Shown: positions 37,962 through 47,572 of the stretch, piece by piece
How positions within the stretch are numbered: position 1 is the first letter of the stretch
Layout: the number at the start of each line of letters is the position of its first letter
DNA from: Aquamicrobium defluvii
GTDB taxonomy: Bacteria; Pseudomonadota; Alphaproteobacteria; Rhizobiales; Rhizobiaceae
Assembly: GCF_004363725.1 (NCBI RefSeq)
Contig: NZ_SNZF01000008.1
Span: 1 to 64,000, forward strand
DNA: 64,000 nt
Direction of reading: 5' to 3'
Notes under the pieces: generated by a model
Told to the model about the DNA's origin: nothing
Seen by the model: only the letters and a program-made list of their open reading frames with translations
Database searches by the model: none
Position numbers and translations under genes: made by a program

Positions 37962-39355
37962 CGCCTCGCCCCGCGGCCGGAATCGCGCCATACGCCCTCG
38001 TCGGCCATCAATTCGCTCAATATGCCCTCGCGCAATCCCCTGTCGGCCACGCGCAGCCGCTGCGAGGGCCATACGGCGCGTATTGCCTCCAGTATCGCGC
38101 ATCCCGCCAGCACCAGATCGGCCCGGTCGGCTCCTATGCACGGATTGGCGACACGGTGCTGGAAATCCCAGCCGAGCAGCTTTGCGATCATGCGATCCAC
38201 GCTGTCGCGATCCATCCACAGGCCGTCCACGCGGCGCCGGTCGTACCGGGGAAGATCGAGATGCACGCCAGCGAGCGTGGTAACGGTGCCGGAGGTTCCC
38301 AGCAAATGAAAGCCGGAGCCCTCAAGCACATGATCGAGACGGTTCCTTCCATCAAAGGACGTGAGCATTTCAGACACGTCATCGACCATGGCGGCGAAAG
38401 ATTCCTGCGTAACGATTCGCCCTCCGAATCGCTCCGCCAGTGAAACCACCCCCACCGGCAGCGAGGTCCACGACACAATGTGATTCGCAAGACGCTGGGA
38501 GCGCCGGCCACGGCTGAGATCTATCAGGGCAATCTCCGACGATCCCCCGCCTATGTCGAACAGCACGACACCTTTGGTATCCCTGTCGACCAGCGAACCG
38601 CAGCCGGAAACGGCAAGCCGCGCTTCGGTCTGGCGGTCGATGATTTCAAGCTTCAGTCCGGCCTCCCGCTCGACCCTCTGCAGAAATTCGGCGCCGTTCT
38701 CGGCGGAGCGGCAGGCTTCGGTGGCAATGAGGCGAGCTCGTCTGACATTGCGGCTGCGCAGCTTGTCGCCACATATCTTCAGCGCTTCCACCGCCCGGTC
38801 CATGGCCCTGTCGCCGAGACGCCCGCTGGCCGAAAGCCCTTCTCCCAGCCGCACGATGCGGGAGAAGGCGTCGATCACCCTGAACTGACCGTAACGCGTA
38901 GGGATCGCAACAAGCAGGCGGCAGTTGTTGGTGCCGAGATCGAGCGCTGCAAAAATGGGAAGGTCATCCGCGGCCTTGCGCGGCGCAGAGCCGTTTTCGG
39001 CTTGCCGGGACCTGTCGTTGTGCTGACCTTCCGGTCGACGGAAACCCTGCCGGCTGTCGGCTGCCGGCATTTCCTGGGAAGCAGGAGCCTGCGGCTGTTG
39101 TGGCGGAAATCCGGATTGCCCGTCGCGAGCATAAACCTTGCGGCCACGACGTCTCTTGCGCCGCTTGCGAGGTTTTCCGTTGTTTATGGCCTGCACAGCC
39201 TCCCCGTTAACGGGCAGGCTTGCCGGAACACCTTTGCGGCGGCCATCACCAAGGGCTGCTGACGCGCCCGGAGGCACCGCCGAATCCCCGGAGCCGCCGA
39301 CATCCGGCGTCTTTTCGCCGGCGTCGCGGTCTTTCACAGTCGTTCCTTCCGGCAC
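37958..39355 (-). CDS. gppA: Exopolyphosphatase / guanosine pentaphosphate phosphohydrolase family (Ppx/GppA)
   Basis: A 465-residue ASKHA-fold phosphatase. Phosphate-binding loop [16 protein letters not shown] and the catalytic [15 protein letters not shown] are present. It cleaves polyphosphate and/or pppGpp, thus tuning the stringent response. The first ~130 residues are a low-complexity, basic, proline-rich extension ([13 protein letters not shown]) not in E. coli GppA; it may bind polyphosphate or nucleic acid. GTG 39355 is used; a GTG at 39337 with GGAAGG upstream is an alternative start. Coupled to rlmE. Confidence 0.85.
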   Translation of the reverse strand: MPEGTTVKDRDAGEKTPDVGGSGDSAVPPGASAALGDGRRKGVPASLPVNGEAVQAINNGKPRKRRKRRRGRKVYARDGQSGFPPQQPQAPASQEMPAADSRQGFRRPEGQHNDRSRQAENGSAPRKAADDLPIFAALDLGTNNCRLLVAIPTRYGQFRVIDAFSRIVRLGEGLSASGRLGDRAMDRAVEALKICGDKLRSRNVRRARLIATEACRSAENGAEFLQRVEREAGLKLEIIDRQTEARLAVSGCGSLVDRDTKGVVLFDIGGGSSEIALIDLSRGRRSQRLANHIVSWTSLPVGVVSLAERFGGRIVTQESFAAMVDDVSEMLTSFDGRNRLDHVLEGSGFHLLGTSGTVTTLAGVHLDLPRYDRRRVDGLWMDRDSVDRMIAKLLGWDFQHRVANPCIGADRADLVLAGCAILEAIRAVWPSQRLRVADRGLREGILSELMADEGVWRDSGRGARR

Positions 39356-39605
39356 CGCGCGAGCCGATCAAACCGGACGCCGCAGGCGCTCACATATCGA
39401 GTTGGCGAAAGATTAGCAGCGGTGCCCGCTTTCACCAAGAGCAAAGCCGTAAAAGAATCCGTCCGGCGAATTTTATCGACCGCGAAAGGTTGAAGCGGCC
39501 ACATTCATAAGGCATTCCTGAAATTCGGATTCACCGGGGGGCCGGCGACCGCATGTCCCTTGACCATTTCTCATGGAGGCAACCGCCGCGCATGACAGGT
39601 CGTGC

Positions 39606-40538
39606 ATGAACTTCAAACGTTACTTCTGGCCGGCCGTGGGGCTGGCGGCCGTCGCCTTTTCCGTCTGGCTTCTGCTCGATGAGCTGCGCGGCATCTCTCT
39701 CGACGATGTCTGGGACAGTCTTGTGGCGATTCCGTCCGATCGCTGGGCGCTGTCGGCACTGAGCGCCGTCGTGGCCTATGCCGCACTTGCCGGATACGAC
39801 CACATTGCCCTCTCGCATATCGGCAAGCGCGTATCGTGGCTGTTCGTGACGTTGTGTTCCTTCACCACCTATGCGCTGTCGCACAACATCGGCGGGTCGG
39901 TATTTTCCGGCGCCGTGATTCGCTATCGCGCCTACGTAACCAAGGGCCTTACCGGTCAGGAGGTTGGCGTTCTTGTCGCCATCTGCTGGTTCACTTTCGT
40001 CTTGTCCACGATAACGGTGGGCGCAATCGTGCTGATTCTGGTCCCCGGGCTGCTGGACCGATTCTCAAGCATCGGTTTCAGGGAATTCTCGAGCGCGACG
40101 GGCATAATCCTTCTCATTCCCGTCGTTGCCTACATTTTCGGCTCATGGCTTCATCTGCGGCCCCTGCGGATCGGCTCCTTCCAGCTACACTATCCGCGCC
40201 TGCCCATCGTCGCCCGCCAGCTGATCATCGGACCGCTGGAGCTCTTCGCTGCCGGGGCCGTCATCTATTTTGCCCTGCCCGAAGCGGGAAATCCGGGCTA
40301 TCTGGTGGTGCTCGGCGTTTTCCTCGTCTCCTTCTCCGTTGCGCAGATATCCCACGCGCCAGGAGGGCTGGGCGTGCTGGAGGTGGTGTTTCTGGCCGGC
40401 TTGCCCGACATGGAAGCGGTCGATGTCCTTGCCGCCCTGCTCGTATTCCGCCTGTTCTATCTGATTGCACCTTTTGTCATCAGTCTGGGTGTGGTGTTGC
40501 TGTTCGAGCGTGCGCAGCTGCAGCGCAGCGACATTTGA
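39606..40538 (+). CDS. YbhN-like membrane protein (lysylphosphatidylglycerol synthase TM family)
   Basis: A 310-residue polytopic protein with about eight hydrophobic helices and the family pattern YALSHNIGGSVFSGAVIRYRAY and SFSVAQISHAPGGLGVLEVVFL. This matches the LPG-synthase flippase-like transmembrane domain without the soluble aminoacyltransferase part. Function in alphaproteobacteria is uncertain; probable role in lipid or isoprenoid-linked transport. I start at 39606; an in-frame ATG at 39573 exists. Divergent from gppA. Confidence 0.82.
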   Translation: MNFKRYFWPAVGLAAVAFSVWLLLDELRGISLDDVWDSLVAIPSDRWALSALSAVVAYAALAGYDHIALSHIGKRVSWLFVTLCSFTTYALSHNIGGSVFSGAVIRYRAYVTKGLTGQEVGVLVAICWFTFVLSTITVGAIVLILVPGLLDRFSSIGFREFSSATGIILLIPVVAYIFGSWLHLRPLRIGSFQLHYPRLPIVARQLIIGPLELFAAGAVIYFALPEAGNPGYLVVLGVFLVSFSVAQISHAPGGLGVLEVVFLAGLPDMEAVDVLAALLVFRLFYLIAPFVISLGVVLLFERAQLQRSDI

Positions 40539-40695
40539 ATGCACAATCCTCTGATTGAAATCACAGGCGGGGTTGACTAATTCAGTGCGGCGATTAAAAC
40601 GCAGCCACTTGCCGGGCGCACCTACCGATGCGCAGGCTTCGGGATCGAAGCATCGCTCCCGGAGCACCACGTAAGCATCGAGCCCGATGCACTGC

Positions 40696-40769
40696 TGGGG
40701 AATAGGTTAACGGTAGACCCGCGGACTCTGACTCCGTTAGTCCTGGTTCGAATCCAGGTTCCCCAGCCA
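40696..40769 (+). tRNA. tRNA-Gln (anticodon CUG)
   Basis: A 74-base tRNA. Acceptor TGGGGAA pairs with TTCCCCA, then G and encoded CCA. Anticodon arm GCGGACTCTGACTCCGT shows CTG at 34-36. The T-arm CCTGGTTCGAATCCAGG is canonical. It borders a stretch with a broken recombinase. Confidence 0.94.
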
Positions 40770-40881
40770 AGTCGTTTGTGATGCTATTTTCCTGAATTTT
40801 TCAATTACTTACGGGCTCTAATTTTGCATTGCGTACCTCTGTGCGCACCTCTCCACGTACCTTACCAGAGCCTGTGGAAAA

Positions 40882-41472
40882 CTAGTAGACGCCCCGCCTG
40901 ATGGGCAAACCAGACAAGCGCAGGGACCGTCCTCGTTTGGCCTCGGCCATCACGCGGTAGACTGTAGACCGCGCCACGTTGAACCCTTTGGCTACCGCCG
41001 AAGGCTTGTCGCCTGCCGCCAAAGCTGCCCGTATGGCGTCACCATCGACCGTGACAGGCCGTCCCTTATAGCGCCCCTCGGCTTTGGCTTTGGCAATCCC
41101 TCCAACTGCCTTTCTTTCCGAAGGTCTGTCTCGAACTCGGCAATAGCTCCAAGCACGGTGAACATCAGCCGCCCGGTGAGTGTCGATGTTCTGTTCCGTG
41201 ACCACGAGGTCAACGCCCTTTGCCTGCAATTCCTTCGCGATGGCGTGGAGGTCCGATACGGAACGCGCCAGCCTGTCCAGCCGCGTCGCCATCAACACGT
41301 CACCCTTGCGGGCAAACTTGATGGTCTCGGCCAGCTTGGGGCGACCATCGCGTGACGTACCGCTGGCCTTATCTATGAATATCTCTTCCGCCCCATACCG
41401 GTTGAGAATGTCCAACCTGTTTCTGGAGATCACGGGCACGGGCACCACGACCCGCCAGCGATCACCATTCAT
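40882..41472 (-). pseudogene. Serine recombinase (resolvase family), frameshifted
   Basis: Catalytic-domain text LDILNRYGAEEIFIDKASGTSR and VLMATRLDRLARSVSDLH is intact, and so is a C-terminal HTH (GRYKGRPVTVDGDAIR and PSAVAKGFNVARSTVYRVM). Between them the frame is lost: the conserved helix TGRLMFTVLGAIAEFETDL reads only in another frame (about 41100-41177), flanked by two opposite shifts. The N-terminal strand with the catalytic Ser is not recognisable in frame. The product would have a scrambled dimerisation helix and no active Ser. It is probably a decayed mobile-element resolvase beside tRNA-Gln. Confidence 0.75.
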
Positions 41473-41661
41473 CCTTTCCAAATAGCTTCGATCTATCCGC
41501 GTCACGGCTGTTCGCCCCCCCCAATGCGCACCTCCAAATCGCCAACAACTCCTTGAAAGCCAATGATTATACGCCATTGGCGCCGGACTGGATGAGTATC
41601 CTGAACACGCAGCCAGAGTTTTATCGGTAGCGCAGTTTCCCGCGCTGCAGTTGTGGTCTGT

Positions 41662-42651
41662 TCAGGCGGCCTGTTTTGCCGACAGATCGACGGCCGCGAA
41701 GGCATTGCACAGCACTTGCGCGCCGGCACCGGGGACCACGGCCTCTGTCGACAGTATCTGCCGCCAGCGGCGCGCGCCGGGCTGTCCGTGGAACAACCCT
41801 ACCATGTGGCGTGTGATGTGCCCGAGACGACCCCCATGCGAGATGTGGCGCGAGGCATAGTCAGCCATGGATTCGATCAGCGCACCGAAATCGAAGGCTT
41901 CTGCCGGCTTGCCATCCAGCAGAGGATCCACGCCGGTCAGAATTTCCGGCATGTGGTATGCGGCCCGGCCCAGCATAGCCCCATCCACATGACGCAAGTG
42001 CTCCTCCGCCTCCCCCAGCGTCCCGATCCCGCCGTTGATGCCAACGAAGCGATCGGGATTGCGCTTCTTCAGCCTGTAGACCCTGTCATAGTCGAGCGGC
42101 GGAATATCGCGGTTCTCCTTCGGGCTCAGACCCTTCAGCCATGCCTTGCGGGCGTGAACCCAAAGCGCATCGGCGCCTGCTCCAAAAACCCTGTCTGACA
42201 GATCATCGAGCGCGAGTTCCGGATCCTGATCGTCTACGCCGATCCTGCATTTTACGGTCACCGGAATGCTTGCCGCAGCCTTCATCGCTGCCACGCAGGT
42301 GGCAACCGCCTCTGGTGCGAGCATGAGGCAGGCGCCGAATGTGCCGCTCTGGACCCGGTCAGATGGGCAGCCGACATTCAGATTTATCTCATCATAGCCG
42401 AAATCAGCGCCGATGCGGGCCGCCTCCGCGAGCTTGCCCGGATCCGAGCCACCGAGCTGCAATGCCACCGGATGCTCGATGTCATCAAAACCAAGCAATT
42501 TTTTCCGCGCACCATGAATAACAGCATCTGCGACGACCATCTCTGTGTAGAGCAGAGTCTTGCGTGACAGATGCCTGTGGAAGAATCGGCAATGCCTGTC
42601 AGTCCAGTCCATCATCGGCGCGACGGCGAAGACAGGAGTCTTCGAATACAT
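41662..42651 (-). CDS. dusA: tRNA-dihydrouridine synthase A
   Basis: A 329-residue FMN enzyme reducing U20/U20a in the tRNA D-loop. The N-terminus VAPMMDWTDRHCRFF, the catalytic NVGCPSDRVQSGTFG (Cys acid) and GRAAYHMP match DusA. The start at 42651 (MYSKTPVFAVAPMMDW) is preceded by a purine-rich AAAAAGAAAAA; the upstream extension is AT-rich and not coding-like. dusA genes are known integration sites for a set of mobile elements, and a broken recombinase lies at its 3' side. Confidence 0.93.
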   Translation of the reverse strand: MYSKTPVFAVAPMMDWTDRHCRFFHRHLSRKTLLYTEMVVADAVIHGARKKLLGFDDIEHPVALQLGGSDPGKLAEAARIGADFGYDEINLNVGCPSDRVQSGTFGACLMLAPEAVATCVAAMKAAASIPVTVKCRIGVDDQDPELALDDLSDRVFGAGADALWVHARKAWLKGLSPKENRDIPPLDYDRVYRLKKRNPDRFVGINGGIGTLGEAEEHLRHVDGAMLGRAAYHMPEILTGVDPLLDGKPAEAFDFGALIESMADYASRHISHGGRLGHITRHMVGLFHGQPGARRWRQILSTEAVVPGAGAQVLCNAFAAVDLSAKQAA

Positions 42652-43072
42652 ATATTTTTCTTTTTTTTCAATATCTTGTTGCAATTTAGTTCTATTCCAA
42701 TTCACGCTTGCCTGATGCCATATCGGCCGATTTTTGTGCCGGATCCGATACAATCTATCAAATGAGGAAGCGGCGATGGGTACTGCTGCTGCGTGCAAGC
42801 GCATCAGTGGCAGCGTTGGCTACAGGGCGCGCATGTCGATCGTATAGAATAAGCATAACATATCAAAAGACCGGGGCATTTGACAGACGGTGTGCAGCCG
42901 CATCCTGGATGGAAAAACGAGAGAGCTTTGCTGAACCAAGTGGTGCCGCCCCCGTGCAGTGCGCCAATCCGACTTCACAGGAATGGCCATCGGAAGTATC
43001 CCATCACCGATATTCCTTGCTCCACCATAAGGGAGAAAGAGCAGGCCGTACCGTCCTCGGGGAAGAACGCGT
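42652..43072. other. 421-base gap between dusA and the enoyl-CoA hydratase
   Basis: No coding region is supported. The first 60 bases before dusA are unusually T-rich on the plus strand (TTTTTCTTTTTTTT), a composition shift against the GC-rich surroundings, and probably carry the dusA promoter. The rest holds only frames with no family resemblance. Confidence 0.45.
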
Positions 43073-43891
43073 TTATTGGGACGGATCACCGAATCTCGGT
43101 TGGCGCCCCTCGAGAAACGCTTGTCGTCCTTCCAGAAAATCTGCGCTTTCGAAAGTGGCGGATACGCGCTCGGCATATTGTGGAGACAACTGGTCGGCCA
43201 AATGATCCGAGAGCGCATTGATCGCCGCCTTGGCTATCCTGATCGACCCTTGCGCGAGTTTCGATAACTGAGTCGCGTAAGCCAGCGTTTCCGCCTCAAG
43301 AGCGTTGGCATCGAACACCCGATCCACGAGGCCGATGCGCAATGCCTCCCCGGCATCGAACAAGCGCCCCGAAAACAGAATATCCTTGGCGGTGGCAGCG
43401 CCAACTTTTTCAACGAGTTGCAGGGTGTCATGGAAGCTGTAGGCGAGCCCCAGACGGGCCGGGGTAATTCCGAAACGCGCGTTCGCCGCCGCGAACCGAA
43501 GGTCGCAGGCGAGCGCCAGCCCACAGCCGCCCCCCACGCAGGCGCCCTCGATGAGCGCGATGGTCGGCCGCGGCAGGGCTCGCAGCGCCCGCTGGGCGTT
43601 GCGGATGACCTCGTTGGCCCGGTCGGAAGATTTGCGGTCCGTATAAACTTCGGCAAACTCCGATATGTCCGCACCCGCACAGAAAGTACCGCCAGCCCCA
43701 CGGACGATGACGACACGGATTTGTTCATCGGCCTCGATTCCGGCAACGATATCGGGCAGCGCCGCCCACATCGTCTGGCTGAAGGCATTCTTCCTGGCTG
43801 TCCGGTCGAACAGGATGGTACCAAGCCACCCATGTCGCTCGAACGCAAGTGCGCCATCCGCAAATGTGGTCCTGCTGTCCGGTTCGTTCAT
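43073..43891 (-). CDS. Enoyl-CoA hydratase/isomerase family protein
   Basis: A 272-residue crotonase-fold protein. The oxyanion-hole segments are FCAGADISEFAEV and IEGACVGGGCGLALACDLRFA; RFGITPARLGLAYSF is the family signature. The catalytic Glu pair of classical enoyl-CoA hydratase is not certain here, so it may be a hydratase, isomerase or a different crotonase. AAAGGTCGG precedes the ATG. No fatty-acid partners are next to it; a GMC oxidoreductase fragment lies upstream. Confidence 0.88.
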   Translation of the reverse strand: MNEPDSRTTFADGALAFERHGWLGTILFDRTARKNAFSQTMWAALPDIVAGIEADEQIRVVIVRGAGGTFCAGADISEFAEVYTDRKSSDRANEVIRNAQRALRALPRPTIALIEGACVGGGCGLALACDLRFAAANARFGITPARLGLAYSFHDTLQLVEKVGAATAKDILFSGRLFDAGEALRIGLVDRVFDANALEAETLAYATQLSKLAQGSIRIAKAAINALSDHLADQLSPQYAERVSATFESADFLEGRQAFLEGRQPRFGDPSQ

Positions 43892-44435
43892 GTCCGACCT
43901 TTGCTGAACTGAAACTTACGCTATGCGGCTATCCGCCTGCTTGGCACGCGGCAATGGCGCACGCCCCATTTCTGCCTTCTTCCGCCTACTCGCCTCTCAT
44001 CAGGGAAGGTACGGAAGCATTGCGCCGACTATCAGCGGCATGACCGATGCGTCGGCGATGCGCACGCCCGCGCCGCAATCCGCCCTGAGTTCGGCATCGG
44101 CCACGGCGTCGCCATCCGCTCCCATACGGCATGTGCCGACCGGATGGAAGATCGTGTTCGCTCGTGCCGCGCCCACGCATTATAGCTTCGTCGCCGGCAA
44201 GGTGCCTTTCGGCGGAGACAGGTCGGCCGCCTTGAAACACGCCAGCAGCTCCGGACTGGACAACTAACGCTGCTCTTAGGCCGGCTTCGGCGACGGTGGG
44301 CGGATGGCTGACCGGCAGATCACGCCGTTCGGGCACCTGCTGTTGGTTCCAGCCTGTTGCGCAGCTGCAAATACCCTTTTGCCACGCGTCTTGCGGTGCT
44401 AACCGTGGGGCGCTTTTCCAAAGGGATAGAATATC
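43892..44435. other. Gap holding a GMC oxidoreductase fragment
   Basis: The 544-base interval between two divergent genes contains the short fragment at 44000-44179, described separately, and the GTG/ribosome-binding site (AAGGGA) of the GNAT-MazG gene at its right end. The remaining sequence has no recognisable gene. Confidence 0.5.
44000..44179 (-). pseudogene. GMC-family oxidoreductase (choline/alcohol dehydrogenase type), C-terminal fragment
   Basis: The minus strand reads ANTIFHPVGTCRMGADGDA and then VRIADASVMPLIVG, the C-terminal signature of GMC flavoproteins (HPVGTCRMG and ADASVMP). The frame is bounded by TAA at 44180-44182 upstream and TGA at 44000-44002, so only about 59 codons remain, and the usual NTNAPTIMI continuation is lost. 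It is a remnant of a deleted gene. Confidence 0.75.
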
Positions 44436-45776
44436 GTGTCCAGTCAGCCCCTGCCGCCTCTCCAGCCCATAGCCGAGAATGACGAGGCAGCGATCCTGAA
44501 GCTGAACAATCTGCACGCAAGGGAGCTTTCCTGGCTGGAGCCCGAACGCCTGTCATTTCTTCTCCGTCAGGCATTCCATGCCTGCCATGTCGGCGAATCG
44601 GAAGCCTTCCTCATCACGTTCGATCAGGATGCGGATTACGACAGCCCCAATTTCCTCTGGTTTCGCCAGCGTTATGCGCGTTTCATCTATATCGATCGTG
44701 TCGTCGTGGATGAAAAGGCACGCGGGCGAGGCCATGCCCGACGGTTGTATGAGGATCTGTTCGAGCGGGCCGCCGAGACAGGCCATGACACGGTCGTTTG
44801 CGAGGTGAATGCCGATCCACCCAATCCCGCTTCCGACGCTTTTCATGAGCGGCTGGGCTTTCGCGAGGTTGGCACCGCCGAAATTCATGGCGGCGCCAAG
44901 ACCGTTCGCTATTTCGCCCGCAGGCTGGACAACCGCGAGGCGATACCTGCCCTGACACCATCGCGGGATATTTCACGGCTCATCGAGATCATGGCGGCGC
45001 TGCGCGCGCCTGTCGGCGGCTGTCCATGGGATGTGGAGCAGGATTTTTCCACCATAGCGCCCTATACGATCGAGGAAGCCTATGAGGTCGCAGACGCGAT
45101 CCAGCGCGGCGACTTCGACGATCTGCGCGAGGAGCTCGGCGATCTCCTGTTACAGGTCGTCTACCATGCCCGCATGGCCGAGGAAGAAGGCAAGTTCACA
45201 TTCCCCGATGTGGTGGAGGCGATCACCACCAAGATGATCCGCCGCCACTCCCATGTGTTCGGCGACGACAAGGCCCGTGGTGCCGGCATGGCCAAGGGCA
45301 TGTGGGAGAAGATCAAGTCTGCGGAAAAGGCGGAAAAGCGGGCGGCGCGGCTCGCACGCGGTCTCGATCCGGAAGACAACGGAAAAGGATTTCTGGACAG
45401 CATACCCCTTGCCCTGCCTGCTCTGACGCGCGCGCTTAAGCTGCAGGAGAAGGCCGCCCGGGTCGGCTTCGACTGGGGTGAGGCTGAACCGATTCTCGAC
45501 AAGATCGAGGAAGAGATCGGCGAACTGCGTGCGGCCATGGCAACAGGCGACAGCGCCTCGATCAGGGGCGAGTTCGGCGACATGCTGTTCGCTTTCGTCA
45601 ATCTCGGTCGCCATCTCGGGGTGGATCCGGAAGCGGCTCTTGCCGGGACCAACAATAAATTCCGCAATCGCTTCCATTACATAGAGAAGGTTCTTGACGA
45701 ACGGGGGAAGTCCCTGGAAGCCGCGACGCTGGATGAGATGGAGGAGATCTGGCAGCAGGCCAAGGGCAAGGTCTGA
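44436..45776 (+). CDS. GNAT acetyltransferase - MazG nucleotide pyrophosphohydrolase fusion
   Basis: A 446-residue protein starting at GTG. Residues 1-165 form a GNAT domain (FIYIDRVVVDEKARGRGHARRLYEDLF is the acetyl-CoA loop; NPASDAFHERLGFREVG is the C-terminal strand). Residues about 178-446 are a complete two-part MazG (APVGGCPWDVEQDF, then TIEEAYEVADAIQ and LREELGDLLLQVVYHARM with the EExxE/ExxD magnesium residues). MazG hydrolyses NTPs to NMPs and tunes stress responses. MazG in relatives starts MTPSxDISRL; here the matching point is CTG (LTPSRDISRL), so the fusion may follow loss of the GNAT stop and the MazG ATG. Next to hflX and hfq. Confidence 0.85.
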   Translation: MSSQPLPPLQPIAENDEAAILKLNNLHARELSWLEPERLSFLLRQAFHACHVGESEAFLITFDQDADYDSPNFLWFRQRYARFIYIDRVVVDEKARGRGHARRLYEDLFERAAETGHDTVVCEVNADPPNPASDAFHERLGFREVGTAEIHGGAKTVRYFARRLDNREAIPALTPSRDISRLIEIMAALRAPVGGCPWDVEQDFSTIAPYTIEEAYEVADAIQRGDFDDLREELGDLLLQVVYHARMAEEEGKFTFPDVVEAITTKMIRRHSHVFGDDKARGAGMAKGMWEKIKSAEKAEKRAARLARGLDPEDNGKGFLDSIPLALPALTRALKLQEKAARVGFDWGEAEPILDKIEEEIGELRAAMATGDSASIRGEFGDMLFAFVNLGRHLGVDPEAALAGTNNKFRNRFHYIEKVLDERGKSLEAATLDEMEEIWQQAKGKV

Positions 45777-45781
45777 GGGCG

Positions 45782-47185
45782 TTATGCCCGCGGGGCGTCC
45801 TTTGCCGATCCCCCGCCCAGCCTGTTGCGGATTTCCTCGCGTGCGCTCTCGGTCGCTCTCAGGACAAGCGTGAGGCTGCCGTCCTCATTGTCGGTCCGTG
45901 AGATCACGTCGCCATTGCGATAAAGCCAGTCGGCATGGCCAAGTTGCCCCGGCGCGAGGGTGACGGCCATTTCCGCCAGTTCGCCCGAAACATGCTCTTC
46001 GATGGCGGCAAGCAGCCGATCCAGCCCCTCGCCACTTATCGCCGAAATGGCGACGGGGCCATGGCGCCGGTCGTGCCGGGCTTCGCCAAGAAGCCGTTCG
46101 CGATTGGCCCCGTCCAGCAGGTCGATCTTGTTCCAGACTTCGACGACGCGCCGGTCGTCGCTCGCATCGACGCCGAGATCGCGCAGGATGCGCTCCACAT
46201 CCTCCGCCTGCGCTGCCGTGTCGGGATCGGAAATGTCGCGCAGGTGAAGCACCAGATCGGCCTCGACCACCTCCTCCAGCGTGGCGCGGAAAGCCGCGAC
46301 CAGATGGGTGGGCAGATCGGAGATGAAGCCGACGGTGTCGGACAGGATTACCGGCGTGCCGTGCGGCAGGCGCACGCGGCGCAGGGTCGGGTCCAGCGTG
46401 GCGAACAGCATGTCCTCGGCCAGCACACCTGCCCCGGTCAGCCGGTTGAACAGGGTCGACTTGCCGGCATTGGTGTAGCCGACGATGGCGACGACCGGGA
46501 ACGGCACCTTCTTGCGCTTGGCCCGGTGCAGGTCGCGCGTGCGGCGCACCGTTTCCAGTTCGCGCTTCAGCTTGACGATCTTGTCCTGAAGGATGCGCCG
46601 GTCGGCCTCGATCTGGGTTTCGCCGGGGCCGCCGAGGAAGCCCGCACCGCCGCGCTGGCGCTCGAGGTGGGTCCAGCTCCGCACCAGCCGGCCCTTCTGG
46701 TAGTTCAGATGAGCAAGCTCGACCTGCAACGTGCCTTCTTTCGTGCGGGCACGCTCGCCAAAAATCTCGAGGATGAGGCCGGTGCGGTCGAGCACCTTGA
46801 CGTTCATTTCCTTTTCGAGATTGCGCTGCTGCACGGGCGTGAGCGGATGATCGACGATCACCAGTTCCGCCTCGCTGTCTTTGACCAGCCCGGCGATCTC
46901 GGCAACCTTGCCGGAACCAAGTAATGTGCCCGGACGCGGATCGTTCACGCTCACAACAAGGCTGTGTACGGGATCGAGATCGATGGCGCGCGCCAGCCCG
47001 ACGGCTTCTTCGTGCCGGGCCTGGGGCGAGCGCGTCAGACGCGGACGCGCCGTGTCGTCCGCTGCGAGCGGGCGGGTAAGCACGGGAACGACAACCACCG
47101 CGCGCGTACGCACGGTGTTCGCCTCGCCGGCGCCCCTCGCGGGCTGCGTGCCGGATTCGTCAGTGGCGTCGCGGTTGCGTGCCAA
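45782..47185 (-). CDS. hflX: GTPase HflX
   Basis: A 467-residue TRAFAC GTPase that splits stalled 70S ribosomes. The N-terminal HflX domain reads GTLLGSGKVAEIAGLV and LERQRGGAGFLGGPGETQIE. The G domain shows GYTNAGKSTLFN (G1), DTVGFISDLPTHLV (G3) and NKID (G4). It starts at TTG 47185 next to AGGGAC. It is 10 bases downstream of hfq, the classical hfq-hflX pair. Confidence 0.95.
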   Translation of the reverse strand: MARNRDATDESGTQPARGAGEANTVRTRAVVVVPVLTRPLAADDTARPRLTRSPQARHEEAVGLARAIDLDPVHSLVVSVNDPRPGTLLGSGKVAEIAGLVKDSEAELVIVDHPLTPVQQRNLEKEMNVKVLDRTGLILEIFGERARTKEGTLQVELAHLNYQKGRLVRSWTHLERQRGGAGFLGGPGETQIEADRRILQDKIVKLKRELETVRRTRDLHRAKRKKVPFPVVAIVGYTNAGKSTLFNRLTGAGVLAEDMLFATLDPTLRRVRLPHGTPVILSDTVGFISDLPTHLVAAFRATLEEVVEADLVLHLRDISDPDTAAQAEDVERILRDLGVDASDDRRVVEVWNKIDLLDGANRERLLGEARHDRRHGPVAISAISGEGLDRLLAAIEEHVSGELAEMAVTLAPGQLGHADWLYRNGDVISRTDNEDGSLTLVLRATESAREEIRNRLGGGSAKDAPRA

Positions 47186-47195
47186 TCAGATGTCC

Positions 47196-47432
47196 CTAGC
47201 CTTCCTCGGCTTCGAACATCTGCACGGGCTGACTCGGCATGATCGTGGAGATGGCATGCTTGTAGACAAGCTGGGAATGCCCGTCGCGGCGCAGCAGGAC
47301 GCAGAAATTGTCGAACGATGTGACGACACCGGTCAGTTTCACGCCATTGATGAGGAATATGGTGAGAGGGTTTTTGCTTTTACGAACCGAGTTCAGGAAA
47401 AGGTCCTGAAGATTTTGCGAGCGTTCGGCCAT
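47196..47432 (-). CDS. hfq: RNA chaperone Hfq
   Basis: A 78-residue Sm-like protein. Sm1 is [25 protein letters not shown] and Sm2 [10 protein letters not shown], with the QLVYKH RNA-rim residues. The N-terminal [20 protein letters not shown] is typical of alphaproteobacterial Hfq, and the C-terminal tail is short. It pairs small RNAs with mRNAs. The start at 47432 precedes the NLQDLFLN strand. An upstream stem-loop (47477-47483 with 47491-47497) sits in its leader. Confidence 0.96.
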   Translation of the reverse strand: MAERSQNLQDLFLNSVRKSKNPLTIFLINGVKLTGVVTSFDNFCVLLRRDGHSQLVYKHAISTIMPSQPVQMFEAEEG

Positions 47433-47572
47433 TTTTCTTATCTTCCCGCCGGATCCCTTTTTGTCTGCCAGCCAATACGCCCAAAGCATATGGGCGTGTC
47501 CAGTCCGCAAACAACCCTGCCTGCGGCTACGCAAGCAGGACGAGATTTACTATTGTTTACACCCTGCGGTTA

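Noticed and set aside
42708-43205. 165-codon frame over the dusA/enoyl-CoA hydratase gap
   Set aside because: Half overlaps the hydratase in antisense; no family resemblance.
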